NCBI RefSeq assembly: GCF_028745735.1
Contig: NZ_JAQZSM010000004.1
Coordinates: 213,308-277,307 of the forward strand
DNA from: Roseinatronobacter alkalisoli
Lineage (GTDB): Bacteria; Pseudomonadota; Alphaproteobacteria; Rhodobacterales; Rhodobacteraceae
Direction of reading: 5' to 3'
DNA: 64,000 nucleotides
Below are positions 25,634 to 34,737 of the stretch, piece by piece; position 1 is the stretch's first letter, and every line of letters starts with the position of its first letter. The position numbers and the translations under genes were made by a program. Below the pieces are notes generated by a model. The model did no database searches. It had not been told where the DNA came from and was given only the letters and a program-made list of their open reading frames with translations.

Positions 25634-26503
25634 CTATTGCAGTCTGGCGCGTAACGCGCTGGAACTGCCGAAATGGTCCAGTACGGCACGGATACGGGCG
25701 GTGTTGCGCAGGTCCGGGTCCGTAAGAAGCCACAGATCGGTATCCAGGGCCGCGATCGGATCACCGATTTGCAACAGGTCAGGGTCATTGCCACCCAGAT
25801 AGACTGGCAGAATCCCCGCGCCACCCCAGTGACGGACTGTCTGGTGCATCGACAGGATGGAGTTCACCTGAACGGTGCAGTTCCGTAGCAATCCGGTGCT
25901 GCGCATCGCCACATGTAGGGCAGGGTAGGGGAAGTCATCGGCGGGGCCGACAGCAGGCAGCGCGTCCAGCGGTTGTTCAGCAAGCGAGCGGTGCACGAAG
26001 ATCGCCTGACGGATGACGCCCAGCTTACGGCCGACAAGCCTGTCTTCCGGCGAACTGGCGGGGCGCAATGCCACATCAGCTTCGCGGTGGGTCAGGTTCT
26101 GGACCAGATTGGACACATGCACATCCAGAACGATTCCGGGGAATGCCGCGTAAAAGCCGCTCAACTCCGGTGCGACAAGTGCTGTGAAAAGCGTGTCTGT
26201 GGTGGTCAGCACCACCTTGCCCGCAGGCCGTTTGTCCCGGTCCCCGACGCGCCGCTCCGCCTCGGTGGCCAGCGACTGCATTTCGCGCCCGGCGTCGATC
26301 AGTTCCCGCCCCGCCGCTGTCGGTACATAGCCGGTGCGCAGCCGCTCAAAAACACGCGCGCCCAGCCGCTGTTCAATCTGGTTGAGCCGGCGCATCAGGG
26401 TCGGGCGGCTTTGGGTGGTGCGGCGCGCGGCGGCGGCAAGTGTCCTTGCATCCGCAATCAGAAGCAGGGTGGCGAAATCGCCCCAATCAAGCCGAGCGTT
26501 CAT
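25634..26503 (-). CDS. LysR-type transcriptional regulator
   Basis: A 289-residue LTTR with the N-terminal winged helix (DARTLAAAARRTTQSRPTLMRRLNQIEQRLGARVFERLRTGYVPTAAG) and a C-terminal co-inducer domain. It is divergent from an NAD(P)H-dependent quinone reductase-like gene, the usual layout for a LysR activator and its target; the 88-base gap between them should contain the T-N11-A site, which I could not pin down. Confidence 0.87.
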   Translation of the reverse strand: MNARLDWGDFATLLLIADARTLAAAARRTTQSRPTLMRRLNQIEQRLGARVFERLRTGYVPTAAGRELIDAGREMQSLATEAERRVGDRDKRPAGKVVLTTTDTLFTALVAPELSGFYAAFPGIVLDVHVSNLVQNLTHREADVALRPASSPEDRLVGRKLGVIRQAIFVHRSLAEQPLDALPAVGPADDFPYPALHVAMRSTGLLRNCTVQVNSILSMHQTVRHWGGAGILPVYLGGNDPDLLQIGDPIAALDTDLWLLTDPDLRNTARIRAVLDHFGSSSALRARLQ

Positions 26504-26591
26504 TTCTGGTCATCCATTGCGCAATTCTGGACCTTTAGCGACCATATTTGAACCTGTATTTGTGCTGTTGACCAGAAAGAAAGGACAGCAC

Positions 26592-27320
26592 ATGCATTTT
26601 CACATCCTCCACGCCCACCCCGAGCCGAAGTCATTCAATGGGGCACTGACCGAACGGGCCCGGACGGATTTGCCTGCGAAAGGGCACAAGGTTACGGTCA
26701 CTGACCTTTACGCGGCAGGTTTTGACCCGGTGGAACGCGGCGCGCATTACACCCGGCGCCTGAACACGGACACCTTCTCACCGCTTGCCGAACAGCGCCA
26801 TGCTTTCGGAACAGGCGCGGTTCCTTGTGATGTCCGCCAGGAAATCGCCGCGCTGGAGCGCGCCGACACGCTTGTCCTGCAATTCCCGCTGTGGTGGCAC
26901 GGGCCGCCGGCCATTCTGAAAGGATGGTTTGACCGGGTATTCCTGAGTGGCGGGATATATACCAGCTGCAAGCGCTATGACACTGGCCATTTCAAGAGGC
27001 GGCGGGCGCTTGTCTCGGTGACCAGCGGTGCGCCGGAATCGGCGTTCGGTCCGGGTGCGCGCGGGGGGGATCCGGCGGCAATGCTCTGGCCGATCCACTA
27101 TTCACTGCACTATCTTGGCTTCACGGTTCTGCCGCCCTTCTGGACCTTCGGCGTTCAGGGCCATGGCTATGCCTATGAGGATGCAGGAAAAACTTCGCAG
27201 CGCCTGCAGCAACAACTGGACGCTTGGGCAGAACGGCTGCATGCGCTGCGCACGGACCAACCACTTGCGTTCCCCGGATGGAACGACTGGGACGCAGAAG
27301 GACGTGCGACAGGCCAGTAG
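26592..27320 (+). CDS. NAD(P)H-dependent oxidoreductase (NQO1/flavodoxin-like)
   Basis: The 242-residue protein has the Flavodoxin_2 fold: ILHAHPEPKSFNGALTERA at the N-terminus, TVTDLYAAGFDPV, and the FMN/FAD-contact block LVLQFPLWWHGPPAILKGWFDRVFLSGGIY. It should reduce quinones or nitro compounds at the expense of NAD(P)H. The start ATG was chosen after an AAAGGAC ribosome site; the longer upstream frame lacks similarity. Divergent LysR is the expected regulator. Confidence 0.87.
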   Translation: MHFHILHAHPEPKSFNGALTERARTDLPAKGHKVTVTDLYAAGFDPVERGAHYTRRLNTDTFSPLAEQRHAFGTGAVPCDVRQEIAALERADTLVLQFPLWWHGPPAILKGWFDRVFLSGGIYTSCKRYDTGHFKRRRALVSVTSGAPESAFGPGARGGDPAAMLWPIHYSLHYLGFTVLPPFWTFGVQGHGYAYEDAGKTSQRLQQQLDAWAERLHALRTDQPLAFPGWNDWDAEGRATGQ

Positions 27321-27449
27321 ATCAGACCGGTGATCTTCAGGCCGGTTTGGCACGGTTTCATTGGCACGCAAAAGTTTCATTTTCCTACTTGAGTTGAAGT
27401 GTACTTGAACTTTTATACAGTTGTGGCACATCGTAAAAAGGACTTGAAA

Positions 27450-29057
27450 ATGACTGGCCATGAAACCCTCAGCCGCGCGCCACATGCTTCGCCGCGGCGT
27501 GCCACAAAGCGCGAATGGATCGGGCTTGCCGTTCTTGCGCTGCCGACGCTGCTGCTTGCCATGGACATGACCGTCCTGCATCTGGCCGTACCCAGCCTGA
27601 GTGCGGCGCTGGAGCCGTCGAGCTCTCAACTGCTGTGGATTGTCGACATCTATGGCTTCATGATTGCCGGGTTTCTGATTGTCATGGGCAATATCGGCGA
27701 CTGGATCGGGCGGCGGAAACTGTTGCTGACCGGCGCTGCGGCATTCGGCTTTGCCTCTGTGCTTGCTGCCTTTGCCCCGACGACGGAAATGCTGATCGCG
27801 GCGCGCGCGCTTCTGGGGATCGCCGGGGCAACGCTGATGCCGTCAACACTTTCGCTAATCCGCAACATGTTTGACGATCCGGCACAACGGACCACCGCTG
27901 TAGCTGTCTGGATGACCAGTTTCATGGTCGGCGCGATCATCGGCCCATTGGTGGGCGGGGTCATGCTGGTCTGGTTCTGGTGGGGGTCGGTGTTCCTGCT
28001 TGCTGTGCCGGTCATGCTGCTGCTTCTGATTGCCGGGCCGATCCTGCTGCCGGAATTCCGCAACGAAGGAAAGTCGCGGCTTGACCCCCCTTCGGTCATC
28101 ATGGCCATCGCGGCCATTCTTCTGCTGGTCTTTGCACTTAAGGAAGCGGCCAAATACGGCAGCATCTGGCAAATCGGTGCGGCGGTGCTGGCCGGGCTGG
28201 CCATCGGTACGCTGTTCGTGCGCCGACAGATCCGGCTTGAAGACCCGCTGCTTGATCTGAAGCTGTTCAGGAATAGCGGATTCACCGCCTCACTGGCGTC
28301 AATTTCGCTTGCCGTCTTTACGATATCGGGCGCCATGTTCCTGATCTATCAGTATCTGCAAGGCGTTCTTGGGCTTTCCCCGCTGGAAGCAGGGCTGTGG
28401 TTGCTGCCTTCAAGCCTTGCCGGGCCGATCGTTGCCTTCGCTGTACCGGCGCTGTCCCAGCGCATCGCCCCCAACCGCCTGATTGCAGCCGGGCTGGCGA
28501 CGGGTGCGGTCAGCCTTGGGGTGTTTGCGCTGCTTGGTCAGGTCAACGGATTGGCAATGGTTGTCGGGGGCATGACCCTGCTGAGCATCGGGCTGACGCC
28601 GGTCGGCATTCTTGGGACTGACCTGATCATCAGTTCGGCACCGGCGGAACAGGCGGGGGCGGCCTCGGCCATTTCGGAAACCGGCACTGAACTTGGCATG
28701 GCACTTGGCATTGCCCTGTTCGGTAGCCTTGCGACCGCGATCTATAAATTCGGTTTTGCCAGTGGCATTGGCGCAGATATTCCCGCGTCGCTGACGGATC
28801 GCGCGTCAGAAACACTGGGCGCGGCCATCGCCGTCGCTATGGAGGCAGAGCCGGGCGTGGGCACTGCCATTCTGTTGGCCGCGCGTGATGCCTTCACGTC
28901 CGGGTTGCAGGCCGCAGCACTGGTTGCAGCCATCGTCTCTGCTGGTACGGCGCTGATGGCATTGCGCTATCTGCCGAAGACCATTCGCGCAGGGGCGGGC
29001 AATGAGCCCGCAGTGGACAGCACCTGCCCTGTCGAAACCGCGCAGGGCTGTATCTGA
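27450..29057 (+). CDS. MFS transporter, DHA2 (QacA/SmvA-like) type
   Basis: A 535-residue protein with about 14 hydrophobic helices. Visible motifs are GDWIGRRKLLL (MFS motif A after helix 2), LLLAMDMTVLHLAVPSLSAAL in helix 1 and a GAIIGPLVGG motif C in helix 5, which mark an antiporter. It likely exports cationic or hydrophobic drugs with proton exchange. It is tail-to-tail with a clearly related paralogue (29078-30622); no adjacent regulator faces it directly, the nearest upstream being the LysR pair. Confidence 0.87.
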   Translation: MTGHETLSRAPHASPRRATKREWIGLAVLALPTLLLAMDMTVLHLAVPSLSAALEPSSSQLLWIVDIYGFMIAGFLIVMGNIGDWIGRRKLLLTGAAAFGFASVLAAFAPTTEMLIAARALLGIAGATLMPSTLSLIRNMFDDPAQRTTAVAVWMTSFMVGAIIGPLVGGVMLVWFWWGSVFLLAVPVMLLLLIAGPILLPEFRNEGKSRLDPPSVIMAIAAILLLVFALKEAAKYGSIWQIGAAVLAGLAIGTLFVRRQIRLEDPLLDLKLFRNSGFTASLASISLAVFTISGAMFLIYQYLQGVLGLSPLEAGLWLLPSSLAGPIVAFAVPALSQRIAPNRLIAAGLATGAVSLGVFALLGQVNGLAMVVGGMTLLSIGLTPVGILGTDLIISSAPAEQAGAASAISETGTELGMALGIALFGSLATAIYKFGFASGIGADIPASLTDRASETLGAAIAVAMEAEPGVGTAILLAARDAFTSGLQAAALVAAIVSAGTALMALRYLPKTIRAGAGNEPAVDSTCPVETAQGCI

Positions 29058-29077
29058 CGGGGTGGCCCGGGCGGACC

Positions 29078-30622
29078 CTAGCCACCCTGTGTCCGGGCAT
29101 GCCGCAAGGCCACAACTGAAAGCAGCGCAAGCGAGGCCGCGATGAGTGTTGCAACCATCGCGGCCCCGTTCAGACCCGCGACAAAGGCACTCTGGGCTTG
29201 CGTGAATACCCCTTCGGGCAGTGTATCCTGAACCGCATAGGCCTGAGCGAGGCTGTCTGTAACCGCTTCAGACTCTGCGCCCCGAAGGCCGGATGGCAGG
29301 GCATCGAATATCTCTCGGCGGTAGATGAAGGTTGTCAGGCTGCCCAGAATGGCCACGCCAAGTGCGACCCCCAGTTCCTGCACCATCTCCGACATGGCAG
29401 AGGCAGCGCCCGCCTTGGTAGGTGGCGCGGTGCTGACCACAAGGTCTGTTCCCAGCGCGGCGATGGTCCCCAATCCCAGATAGGCAAGCGAGAATCCGGC
29501 AATCAGAAGGGCGATGCCACTGCTCGGCACAATGACGGTCAGCATCAGGTAGCCGATGGCCGACAGGGCAAGGGCACCGCCGACCACGATACCCGGCCGC
29601 ACTTTTCGTGCCATTAACGGGGCCGCAATACCAGCCACAAACATCATCAGTGCCGGTGGCCCCATCCACGCACCGGCAACCAATGGCGAGAACCCCGCCA
29701 CCAGTTGCAGATACTGCGTGACCAGCAGCATCGTCCCGCCAACACTGACCAGACCGAACAGCAGGATAATCAACGCCACCGTGAACGCCCGGTTCGCGAA
29801 CAGCCGGACATCCAGCAACGGATGGCGCAATGTCAGCTGCCGCCGCACAAAGACCATTGCCAACACCACACTTGCCGCAAAGGCGAGCACTGAAGGAAAA
29901 TCGATCCCATATTTTGCCACCTCCTTGAGCGCATAGATCCCCGGCAGGATTGCCAGAAGCGAGAGGAACGCGCTGATCAGATCCAGCCTGCCGCCAGCGG
30001 GGTCGCGGTATTCGGGCAACAGGAACGGGCCGGCGACAAGCAGGATGGCCACGATAGGCAACGCCACGAGGAATGCCGACCCCCACCAGAATTGTTCCAG
30101 CAACACCCCGCCGACCAGCGGGCCAGCCGCCATTCCCAGTGCAAACATGGTGGCCCACACGCCGATTGCCAGGGCGCGCTGTGCGGGCACATTGAACATG
30201 TTGCTGATCAGGGCCAGTGTGCTGGGCATCAGCGTCGCGCCTGCGACACCAAGTGCCGCCCGCGCAAAGATCAGCATCCCGGCGCTGGTGGAGAACGCCG
30301 CCAGAACTGAGGCAGCAGCGAAAGCGACAGCCCCGATCATCAGCAGTTTGCGCCGACCGATGCGGTCGCCCAGAGATCCCATTGTGATCAGAAACCCCGC
30401 GATCATGAAGCCATAAGCATCCATGATCCACAGCGCCTGCGTGCTGGTCGGTTGCAGATCCGCCGCCAGCGCGGGAAGTGCGAGATACAGTAATGTCACA
30501 TCCAGCCCCAGCAAGGCGGTGGGCAGCGCCAGCACAGCCAGCCCCAACCATGTTCGGGTGCTGGCGGGCGCATGTGCCTGCTCGGGGGGCGCGTCCGGGT
30601 GAAAAGTAACGTCAATGGTCAT
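29078..30622 (-). CDS. MFS transporter, DHA2 type (paralogue)
   Basis: A 514-residue 14-helix exporter with the same landmarks as its convergent neighbour: LLGLDVTLLYLALPALAADL in helix 1, GDRIGRRKLLM motif A, and GMAAGPLVGGVLLEQFWWGSAF motif C. AAGGAGG lies 6 bases before the ATG. It is divergent from an MmyB-like regulator whose gene starts 88 bases away across a direct repeat, so drug-type induction is expected. Confidence 0.87.
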   Translation of the reverse strand: MTIDVTFHPDAPPEQAHAPASTRTWLGLAVLALPTALLGLDVTLLYLALPALAADLQPTSTQALWIMDAYGFMIAGFLITMGSLGDRIGRRKLLMIGAVAFAAASVLAAFSTSAGMLIFARAALGVAGATLMPSTLALISNMFNVPAQRALAIGVWATMFALGMAAGPLVGGVLLEQFWWGSAFLVALPIVAILLVAGPFLLPEYRDPAGGRLDLISAFLSLLAILPGIYALKEVAKYGIDFPSVLAFAASVVLAMVFVRRQLTLRHPLLDVRLFANRAFTVALIILLFGLVSVGGTMLLVTQYLQLVAGFSPLVAGAWMGPPALMMFVAGIAAPLMARKVRPGIVVGGALALSAIGYLMLTVIVPSSGIALLIAGFSLAYLGLGTIAALGTDLVVSTAPPTKAGAASAMSEMVQELGVALGVAILGSLTTFIYRREIFDALPSGLRGAESEAVTDSLAQAYAVQDTLPEGVFTQAQSAFVAGLNGAAMVATLIAASLALLSVVALRHARTQGG

Positions 30623-30662
30623 GCTTGCCTCCTTGATCTGAGGCCAGACATGTGTGAATTTA

Positions 30663-30693
30663 ATCCTGTTACAATGGAACTTTTTATCCTGTT
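30663..30693. promoter_or_regulatory. Direct repeat ATCCTGTT between exporter and regulator
   Basis: ATCCTGTTACAATGG (from 30663) and ATCCTGTTGTCAAAGG (from 30686) repeat with a 23-base pitch, close to two helical turns, in the gap between the divergent DHA2 exporter and MmyB-like regulator. They are candidate regulator sites. Confidence 0.45.
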
Positions 30694-30709
30694 GTCAAAG
30701 GTAATAGCC

Positions 30710-31504
30710 ATGAATGCCCGATCCCTTGACCGCAGCCGCACAGAGCTGTCACATTTCCTGCGTCAGCACCGCGAACGCCTGTCGCCCGCCGATGTCGGCC
30801 TGCCCGAAACCGGGCGTCGCCGCACGCCGGGACTGCGACGCGAGGAGGTGGCAGCGCTCGCTGGGGTGGGCCTGACATGGTACACATGGTTCGAACAGGG
30901 GCGCGATATCGGCGTGTCCGAGGCGTTCCTTCTCAACATTTCCCGTGCGCTGAAACTTGGTGATGCCGAATGCTGCCATCTGTTTCTGCTCGCGCACCGG
31001 CGGCCCCCACCGGCTGATATCTATGACTGGCCATCGGTGAATCCTCGTATCCAGCAGATCATGGATGCGCTGGATATGATGCCTGCCTATGTCCTCAGTC
31101 TTGGCTGGGATGTGGTGGCCTGGAATGCTGCGGCTGAGCGCCTGTTCGGGCTCGCAGCGCGTGAGCGTGTCGAGCGTAACTTCCTCAGGATGGTCTTTGC
31201 CGATCCGGAGTTTCGCCGCCATCACCCGTCCTTCCACGACGATGGCCCGCGTCTGATCGCGAACTTCCGCTGTGATCTGGCCATCGCGCCCGACAATCCG
31301 GCACTGCTGGCGCTGGTTGATGACCTGAAGAAGCTGTCGGCGGATTTCAGGCGTTGGTGGGGCCAGCCCGCACGGGGCGAATACATCCGGGGGATCAGCC
31401 AGTTCCTTGACCACAACATCGTGACTGATTTCCAGCATGAGATGATGACAGTCGACGAGCATCGGTATCTGCGCATGATCGTCTGCTTTCCAGCCACAAC
31501 TTAG
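30710..31504 (+). CDS. Helix-turn-helix regulator with MmyB-like ligand-binding domain
   Basis: The 264-residue protein has an N-terminal XRE-type helix-turn-helix (GRRRTPGLRREEVAALAGVGLTWYTWFEQGRDIGVSEAFLLNISRAL) and a C-terminal PAS-like MmyB domain (AYVLSLGWDVVAWNAAAERLFG; NFLRMVFADPEFRR). MmyB-type proteins repress divergent dehydrogenase or exporter genes and may bind fatty-acid-like ligands. Its target is probably the divergent DHA2 exporter. Confidence 0.87.
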   Translation: MNARSLDRSRTELSHFLRQHRERLSPADVGLPETGRRRTPGLRREEVAALAGVGLTWYTWFEQGRDIGVSEAFLLNISRALKLGDAECCHLFLLAHRRPPPADIYDWPSVNPRIQQIMDALDMMPAYVLSLGWDVVAWNAAAERLFGLAARERVERNFLRMVFADPEFRRHHPSFHDDGPRLIANFRCDLAIAPDNPALLALVDDLKKLSADFRRWWGQPARGEYIRGISQFLDHNIVTDFQHEMMTVDEHRYLRMIVCFPATT

Positions 31505-31702
31505 CCATGATCGCGGCGTCTACAAAAGTTTTAGGCGTTGCGTTAAGGGTCGCGATGAAACGCTACGGTGGATTCGCCATACTGGCCGCTGACAGCCAAG
31601 GTCTCCGTGTTTGTGTTTGCTCTCCATCCTGAAGTAGTTCAACCTTCGGTTGTGAAATCGGCCCATTCGATCAAAAAAAATAGCCAGCCGACCTGTTTGA
31701 GT

Positions 31703-32094
31703 GTGAAAGTGACGAGTTTTATCGAAGAAGCCCGGCGCAGGCAGATCGTAGATGCAGCGATCCGTGTTCTGGCCCGTGAAGGTTACGCCAAGGCGCCATT
31801 TTCGTGCATCAAAGCAGAGGCACAGATATCAAAAAGCACCATCATGTATCACTTTTGCGGGGGGGGACATTCATGCGCGGGCAGGTCGATCTGCTTGATA
31901 GACTTCTGGTCGAGGGGCAACAAAAAGAGTTGATTTGGGAATTTGACACGCATGTGATGGCTACTGCCATCACCAAAAGCATCGAAAGCGCGCTGGCAGA
32001 GTGGGTGTTGCACATTGAAACCGATCTTTTCTTCTACGCCGGAAAGTTGGTGACGTTGTGCGTCCGCGGCACCGAAAAGCGGCGCGATGACTGA
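31703..32094 (+). pseudogene. Broken TetR-family repressor gene
   Basis: The first part reads as a TetR helix-turn-helix (IEEARRRQIVDAAIRVLAREGYAK...KAEAQISKSTIMYHF) and stops making sense at a run of seven G (31858-31865). A second frame then supplies a TetR C-terminal helix (LLDRLLVEGQQKELIWEFDTHVMATAITKSIESAL) up to 32094. About 70 central residues are missing, so this is a frameshift plus internal deletion. Its stop region overlaps the next gene by eight bases. Confidence 0.7.
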
Positions 32095-32947
32095 CCGCCA
32101 GGCCTTTGCTGAATTGCGCTGGCGGTATCTGCTGCCGCCACTGGCGGTGCTCAGTTTGGCATTGCCTGTTGTCGGAGTATTGGTTGGGTTTGAGACTGTC
32201 GCCGCACGCTATTCAGGATGGTTTCTGGCCGCAGCGGTCTGCCTGTCAGCATTTGCACCGGTTGCGGCGTTGGCGCTGGCCAGCCACAGCTGGCGTGGCT
32301 GTTCGGCGTTGGCGCTTGTTGTTGTGCTGTGGTTCTTCAATATAGCGATTGCAACGCTACCCCAAGTGGGACCGTTCAGGGAACTGGACTGGAACTGGCA
32401 GGGCAAGACACTGGATCTGGCCTGGATGCTTGGCATCATTGTCATGCTGCCAGTGGCGCTCCGGCGTGAGATTGGCTGGACATGGCGAACCAATGCAGGC
32501 TCGTTGCCGGTTGCGTTCATAAATATCGCCATAATGGTGGCCGTGGGGTTCTTTGTGTTTGGAGAAGTGGGGCCAATATTCGTGGGACAAGGGCTTTCTC
32601 TGGAACGCGTCCTGTTCGATACGACCTATCCCAACCTCGTTGAGGAGATCATTTATCGTGGTTTCATGCTGGCGCTTCTAGACCGGGCATTCCCGCCAAG
32701 ATGGCACTTTTCCGGGGCGAAAATGGGGTGGGGCGTCGTTCTCACTGCATGGTTGTTTGGGCTGGTTCATGGGATCACCCCCGACGCAAACGGTACCATC
32801 GTGTTTGATCCGCTCTGGCTTGTTGCGACATTCGTTGCCGGGCTTATGTTCGGCTGGATACGAGCGCTGACTGGAAGTCTTTGGCCTGCATTTCTCGCTC
32901 ATTGTGCGCCGGAAGTCGGTATTCTTTTTGCGTTGGCAGTTAGGTAG
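32087..32947 (+). CDS. CPBP-family intramembrane glutamic endopeptidase
   Basis: The 286-residue protein has about eight hydrophobic segments and the CPBP/Abi motifs: E186-E187-x-x-x-R191 in NLVEEIIYRGFML, a second with H228 (FGLVHG) and a third with H272 (LAHCAPE). Such membrane proteases act on prenylated or bacteriocin-related targets in other systems; the substrate here is unknown. It starts eight bases before the end of the broken TetR gene, so the TetR was probably its former regulator. Confidence 0.87.
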   Translation: MTDRQAFAELRWRYLLPPLAVLSLALPVVGVLVGFETVAARYSGWFLAAAVCLSAFAPVAALALASHSWRGCSALALVVVLWFFNIAIATLPQVGPFRELDWNWQGKTLDLAWMLGIIVMLPVALRREIGWTWRTNAGSLPVAFINIAIMVAVGFFVFGEVGPIFVGQGLSLERVLFDTTYPNLVEEIIYRGFMLALLDRAFPPRWHFSGAKMGWGVVLTAWLFGLVHGITPDANGTIVFDPLWLVATFVAGLMFGWIRALTGSLWPAFLAHCAPEVGILFALAVR

Positions 32948-33017
32948 CAGCGGACACATGTGCGTCATCCTCATGCGTCGCAAAAGTATTGGCACAGGCA
33001 TTTTTGCAGGTCAGTGC

Positions 33018-33044
33018 TTGACGCCTTGATGTTCAAGGTATACA
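33018..33044 (+). promoter_or_regulatory. Promoter of padR with palindrome between the boxes
   Basis: A TTGACG -35 box (33018-33023) and a TATACA -10 box (33039-33044) are separated by the perfect 15-bp palindrome CCTTGATGTTCAAGG (33024-33038). The palindrome fills the whole spacer, so a bound repressor would block the promoter; the 15-bp spacer is short. Confidence 0.55.
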
Positions 33045-33053
33045 CCGCTCGCC

Positions 33054-33488
33054 ATGAACACACCCCGCACCACACAACGACGACCCGCCCGCCAGTCACC
33101 TGATTATGCTGACCCGGCCTATTGGCAGGGGACGATCAAGATGTCGCTGTCCAAGTTCTTCGTGCTGTGTGTGCTTCAGCAAAAAGCTATGCACGGCTAT
33201 GAGGTGGTGCAGGCGGTGGAACGCACGACAGGCGGCTGCTGCAGCCCGACCGAAGGGACAGTCTACCCGATGCTGAACGAATTTGAAGCGGGCGGCTACC
33301 TTACATCGCATACCGACACTGTTCAGGGCCGCGCGCGCAAGGTCTATGCCATCACGCAAAAGGGGCGCGACGCATTCCAGACCGCTGTTGGTGCCTGGAT
33401 GGAAGCGACAGACTGCATCATCGCCGGTAAAGCCGCAGCAGATGCGACTGCGCGACCGCAGGGAACAGCGAAATGCTGTTCCGAGTGA
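33054..33488 (+). CDS. PadR-family repressor with two vicinal cysteine pairs
   Basis: This 144-residue winged helix has the PadR core (LSKFFVLCVLQQKAMHGYEVVQAVERTTGG, PTEGTVYPMLNEFEAGGYLT and the wing GRARKVYAITQKGRDAF). Unusual for the family, it carries Cys62-Cys63 inside the recognition region and Cys141-Cys142 at the C-terminus, plus Cys39 and Cys121. Such pairs bind As(III) in ArsR sensors. Its neighbours are an MFS gene and arsH, so it may be a PadR-type arsenic sensor. It is the first gene of that operon; a large inverted repeat lies between it and the MFS gene. Confidence 0.8.
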   Translation: MNTPRTTQRRPARQSPDYADPAYWQGTIKMSLSKFFVLCVLQQKAMHGYEVVQAVERTTGGCCSPTEGTVYPMLNEFEAGGYLTSHTDTVQGRARKVYAITQKGRDAFQTAVGAWMEATDCIIAGKAAADATARPQGTAKCCSE

Positions 33489-33503
33489 CATTTTTTTACC
33501 CAC

Positions 33504-33539
33504 ATACATTGATGATCGATGGATTGATCATCAATGTAT
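33504..33539. promoter_or_regulatory. 36-bp inverted repeat between padR and the MFS gene
   Basis: Perfect 14-bp arms ATACATTGATGATC and GATCATCAATGTAT flank eight bases. It lies between the padR stop (33488) and the MFS start (33559). It can be a double operator (inner GATC...GATC repeat included) or a hairpin that reduces read-through from padR to the downstream genes. Confidence 0.75.
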
Positions 33540-33558
33540 TTACCGGAAAGAACGCCCC

Positions 33559-34737
33559 ATGACCGCGCAACGCACACAGACGGGTGTCGTCATCGCCCTT
33601 GGCAGCGCACAGACGCTGGCATGGGGGTCAACCTATTACCTGCCCGCGATTCTGGCGGTGCCGATGGCGCGCGATACCGGTGTCTCCACCGGTACGGTTT
33701 TTGGCGCGTTCTCCGCAGCGCTTGTCATTGCGGCATGCCTCGGGCCGCTGGTCGGCCGCCGGATCGATCTGTTCGGCGGGCGCGATGTGCTGGCGGTTTC
33801 CAGCGTGGTGTTCGCGGCGGGGCTGGCAATGCTTGGCATGGCGCAGGGGGCGGGCATGCTGTTCGCCAGCTGGCTGCTGATCGGTACCGGCATGGCGATG
33901 GGCCTCTATGAAGCCGCGTTTTCCACCCTTGCGGGCATTTATGGACGCCGCGCGCGCGGCGCGATCACCGGCATCACGTTGCTGGCGGGGTTTGCCAGCA
34001 CCATCTGCTGGCCCATCTCGGCCTATCTGGAAGCTGAGGTCGGCTGGCGGATGGTGTGTTTCTTCTGGGCTGCGGCGCATCTGGTCATCGGGTTGCCGGT
34101 CAACCGGTTCCTTGTCCCACGGGGCACGCAGCCGATACCGGTGGCGGAAAGCGCGCCTTCGGGTGAAGCGCCAGCAGACCCCCGAACATTCCTGATGATC
34201 CTGCTTGCGCTGGTCTTTGCGGTGACATGGTTCACCAGCACCGCGATGGCGGCACATCTGCCGCGCTTGTTGCAGGAAGCAGGCGCAACCCCTGCGGCAG
34301 CGATTGCGGCGGCGGCACTGGTGGGGCCTGCGCAGGTTGCCGGGCGGCTGCTGGAATTCGGTGTGTTGCAACGGTTTCACCCGCTGCTGTCGGCGCGGCT
34401 GGCTGCCATGGCACACCCGATCGGCGCGCTGGCACTCATGGTGTTCGGCGCGCCCGCCGCAATCATCTTCACTGTCCTGCACGGGGCGGGAAACGGCATT
34501 CTGACCATCGCCAAAGGCACATTGCCGCTGTCGATCTTCGGCCCTGCCAATTACGGGTTCCGCCAAGGCGTTCTTATGGTGCCCGCCCGTTTTGCACAGG
34601 CTGGCGCGCCGTTTCTGTTTGCCCTGCTGATGGAACGCTACGGGGCAGGGGCGCTGCTTTTATCCATCGCATTGGGGCTTTCCGGTCTGGCGGCCCTGCT
34701 TGCTATCCACCCTTCATCCACGAAAGAACACGCATGA
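33559..34737 (+). CDS. MFS transporter next to arsH (possible arsenic efflux protein)
   Basis: The 392-residue protein has 12 predicted hydrophobic helices with [34 protein letters not shown] at the N-terminus and [16 protein letters not shown] as motif A. It sits between a Cys-rich PadR gene and arsH, and its stop overlaps the arsH start by four bases. This context recalls the ArsK group of arsenite-exporting MFS proteins, but I cannot confirm the subfamily from sequence by eye, so an arsenic role is an inference from neighbours. The ATG was chosen over the long upstream frame. Confidence 0.75.
   Translation: MTAQRTQTGVVIALGSAQTLAWGSTYYLPAILAVPMARDTGVSTGTVFGAFSAALVIAACLGPLVGRRIDLFGGRDVLAVSSVVFAAGLAMLGMAQGAGMLFASWLLIGTGMAMGLYEAAFSTLAGIYGRRARGAITGITLLAGFASTICWPISAYLEAEVGWRMVCFFWAAAHLVIGLPVNRFLVPRGTQPIPVAESAPSGEAPADPRTFLMILLALVFAVTWFTSTAMAAHLPRLLQEAGATPAAAIAAAALVGPAQVAGRLLEFGVLQRFHPLLSARLAAMAHPIGALALMVFGAPAAIIFTVLHGAGNGILTIAKGTLPLSIFGPANYGFRQGVLMVPARFAQAGAPFLFALLMERYGAGALLLSIALGLSGLAALLAIHPSSTKEHA

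Noticed and set aside
29050..29090. A GGGTGGC/GCCACCC hairpin between the convergent DHA2 genes
   Set aside because: It overlaps the coding end of the second exporter and lacks a T run, so it was not called a terminator.
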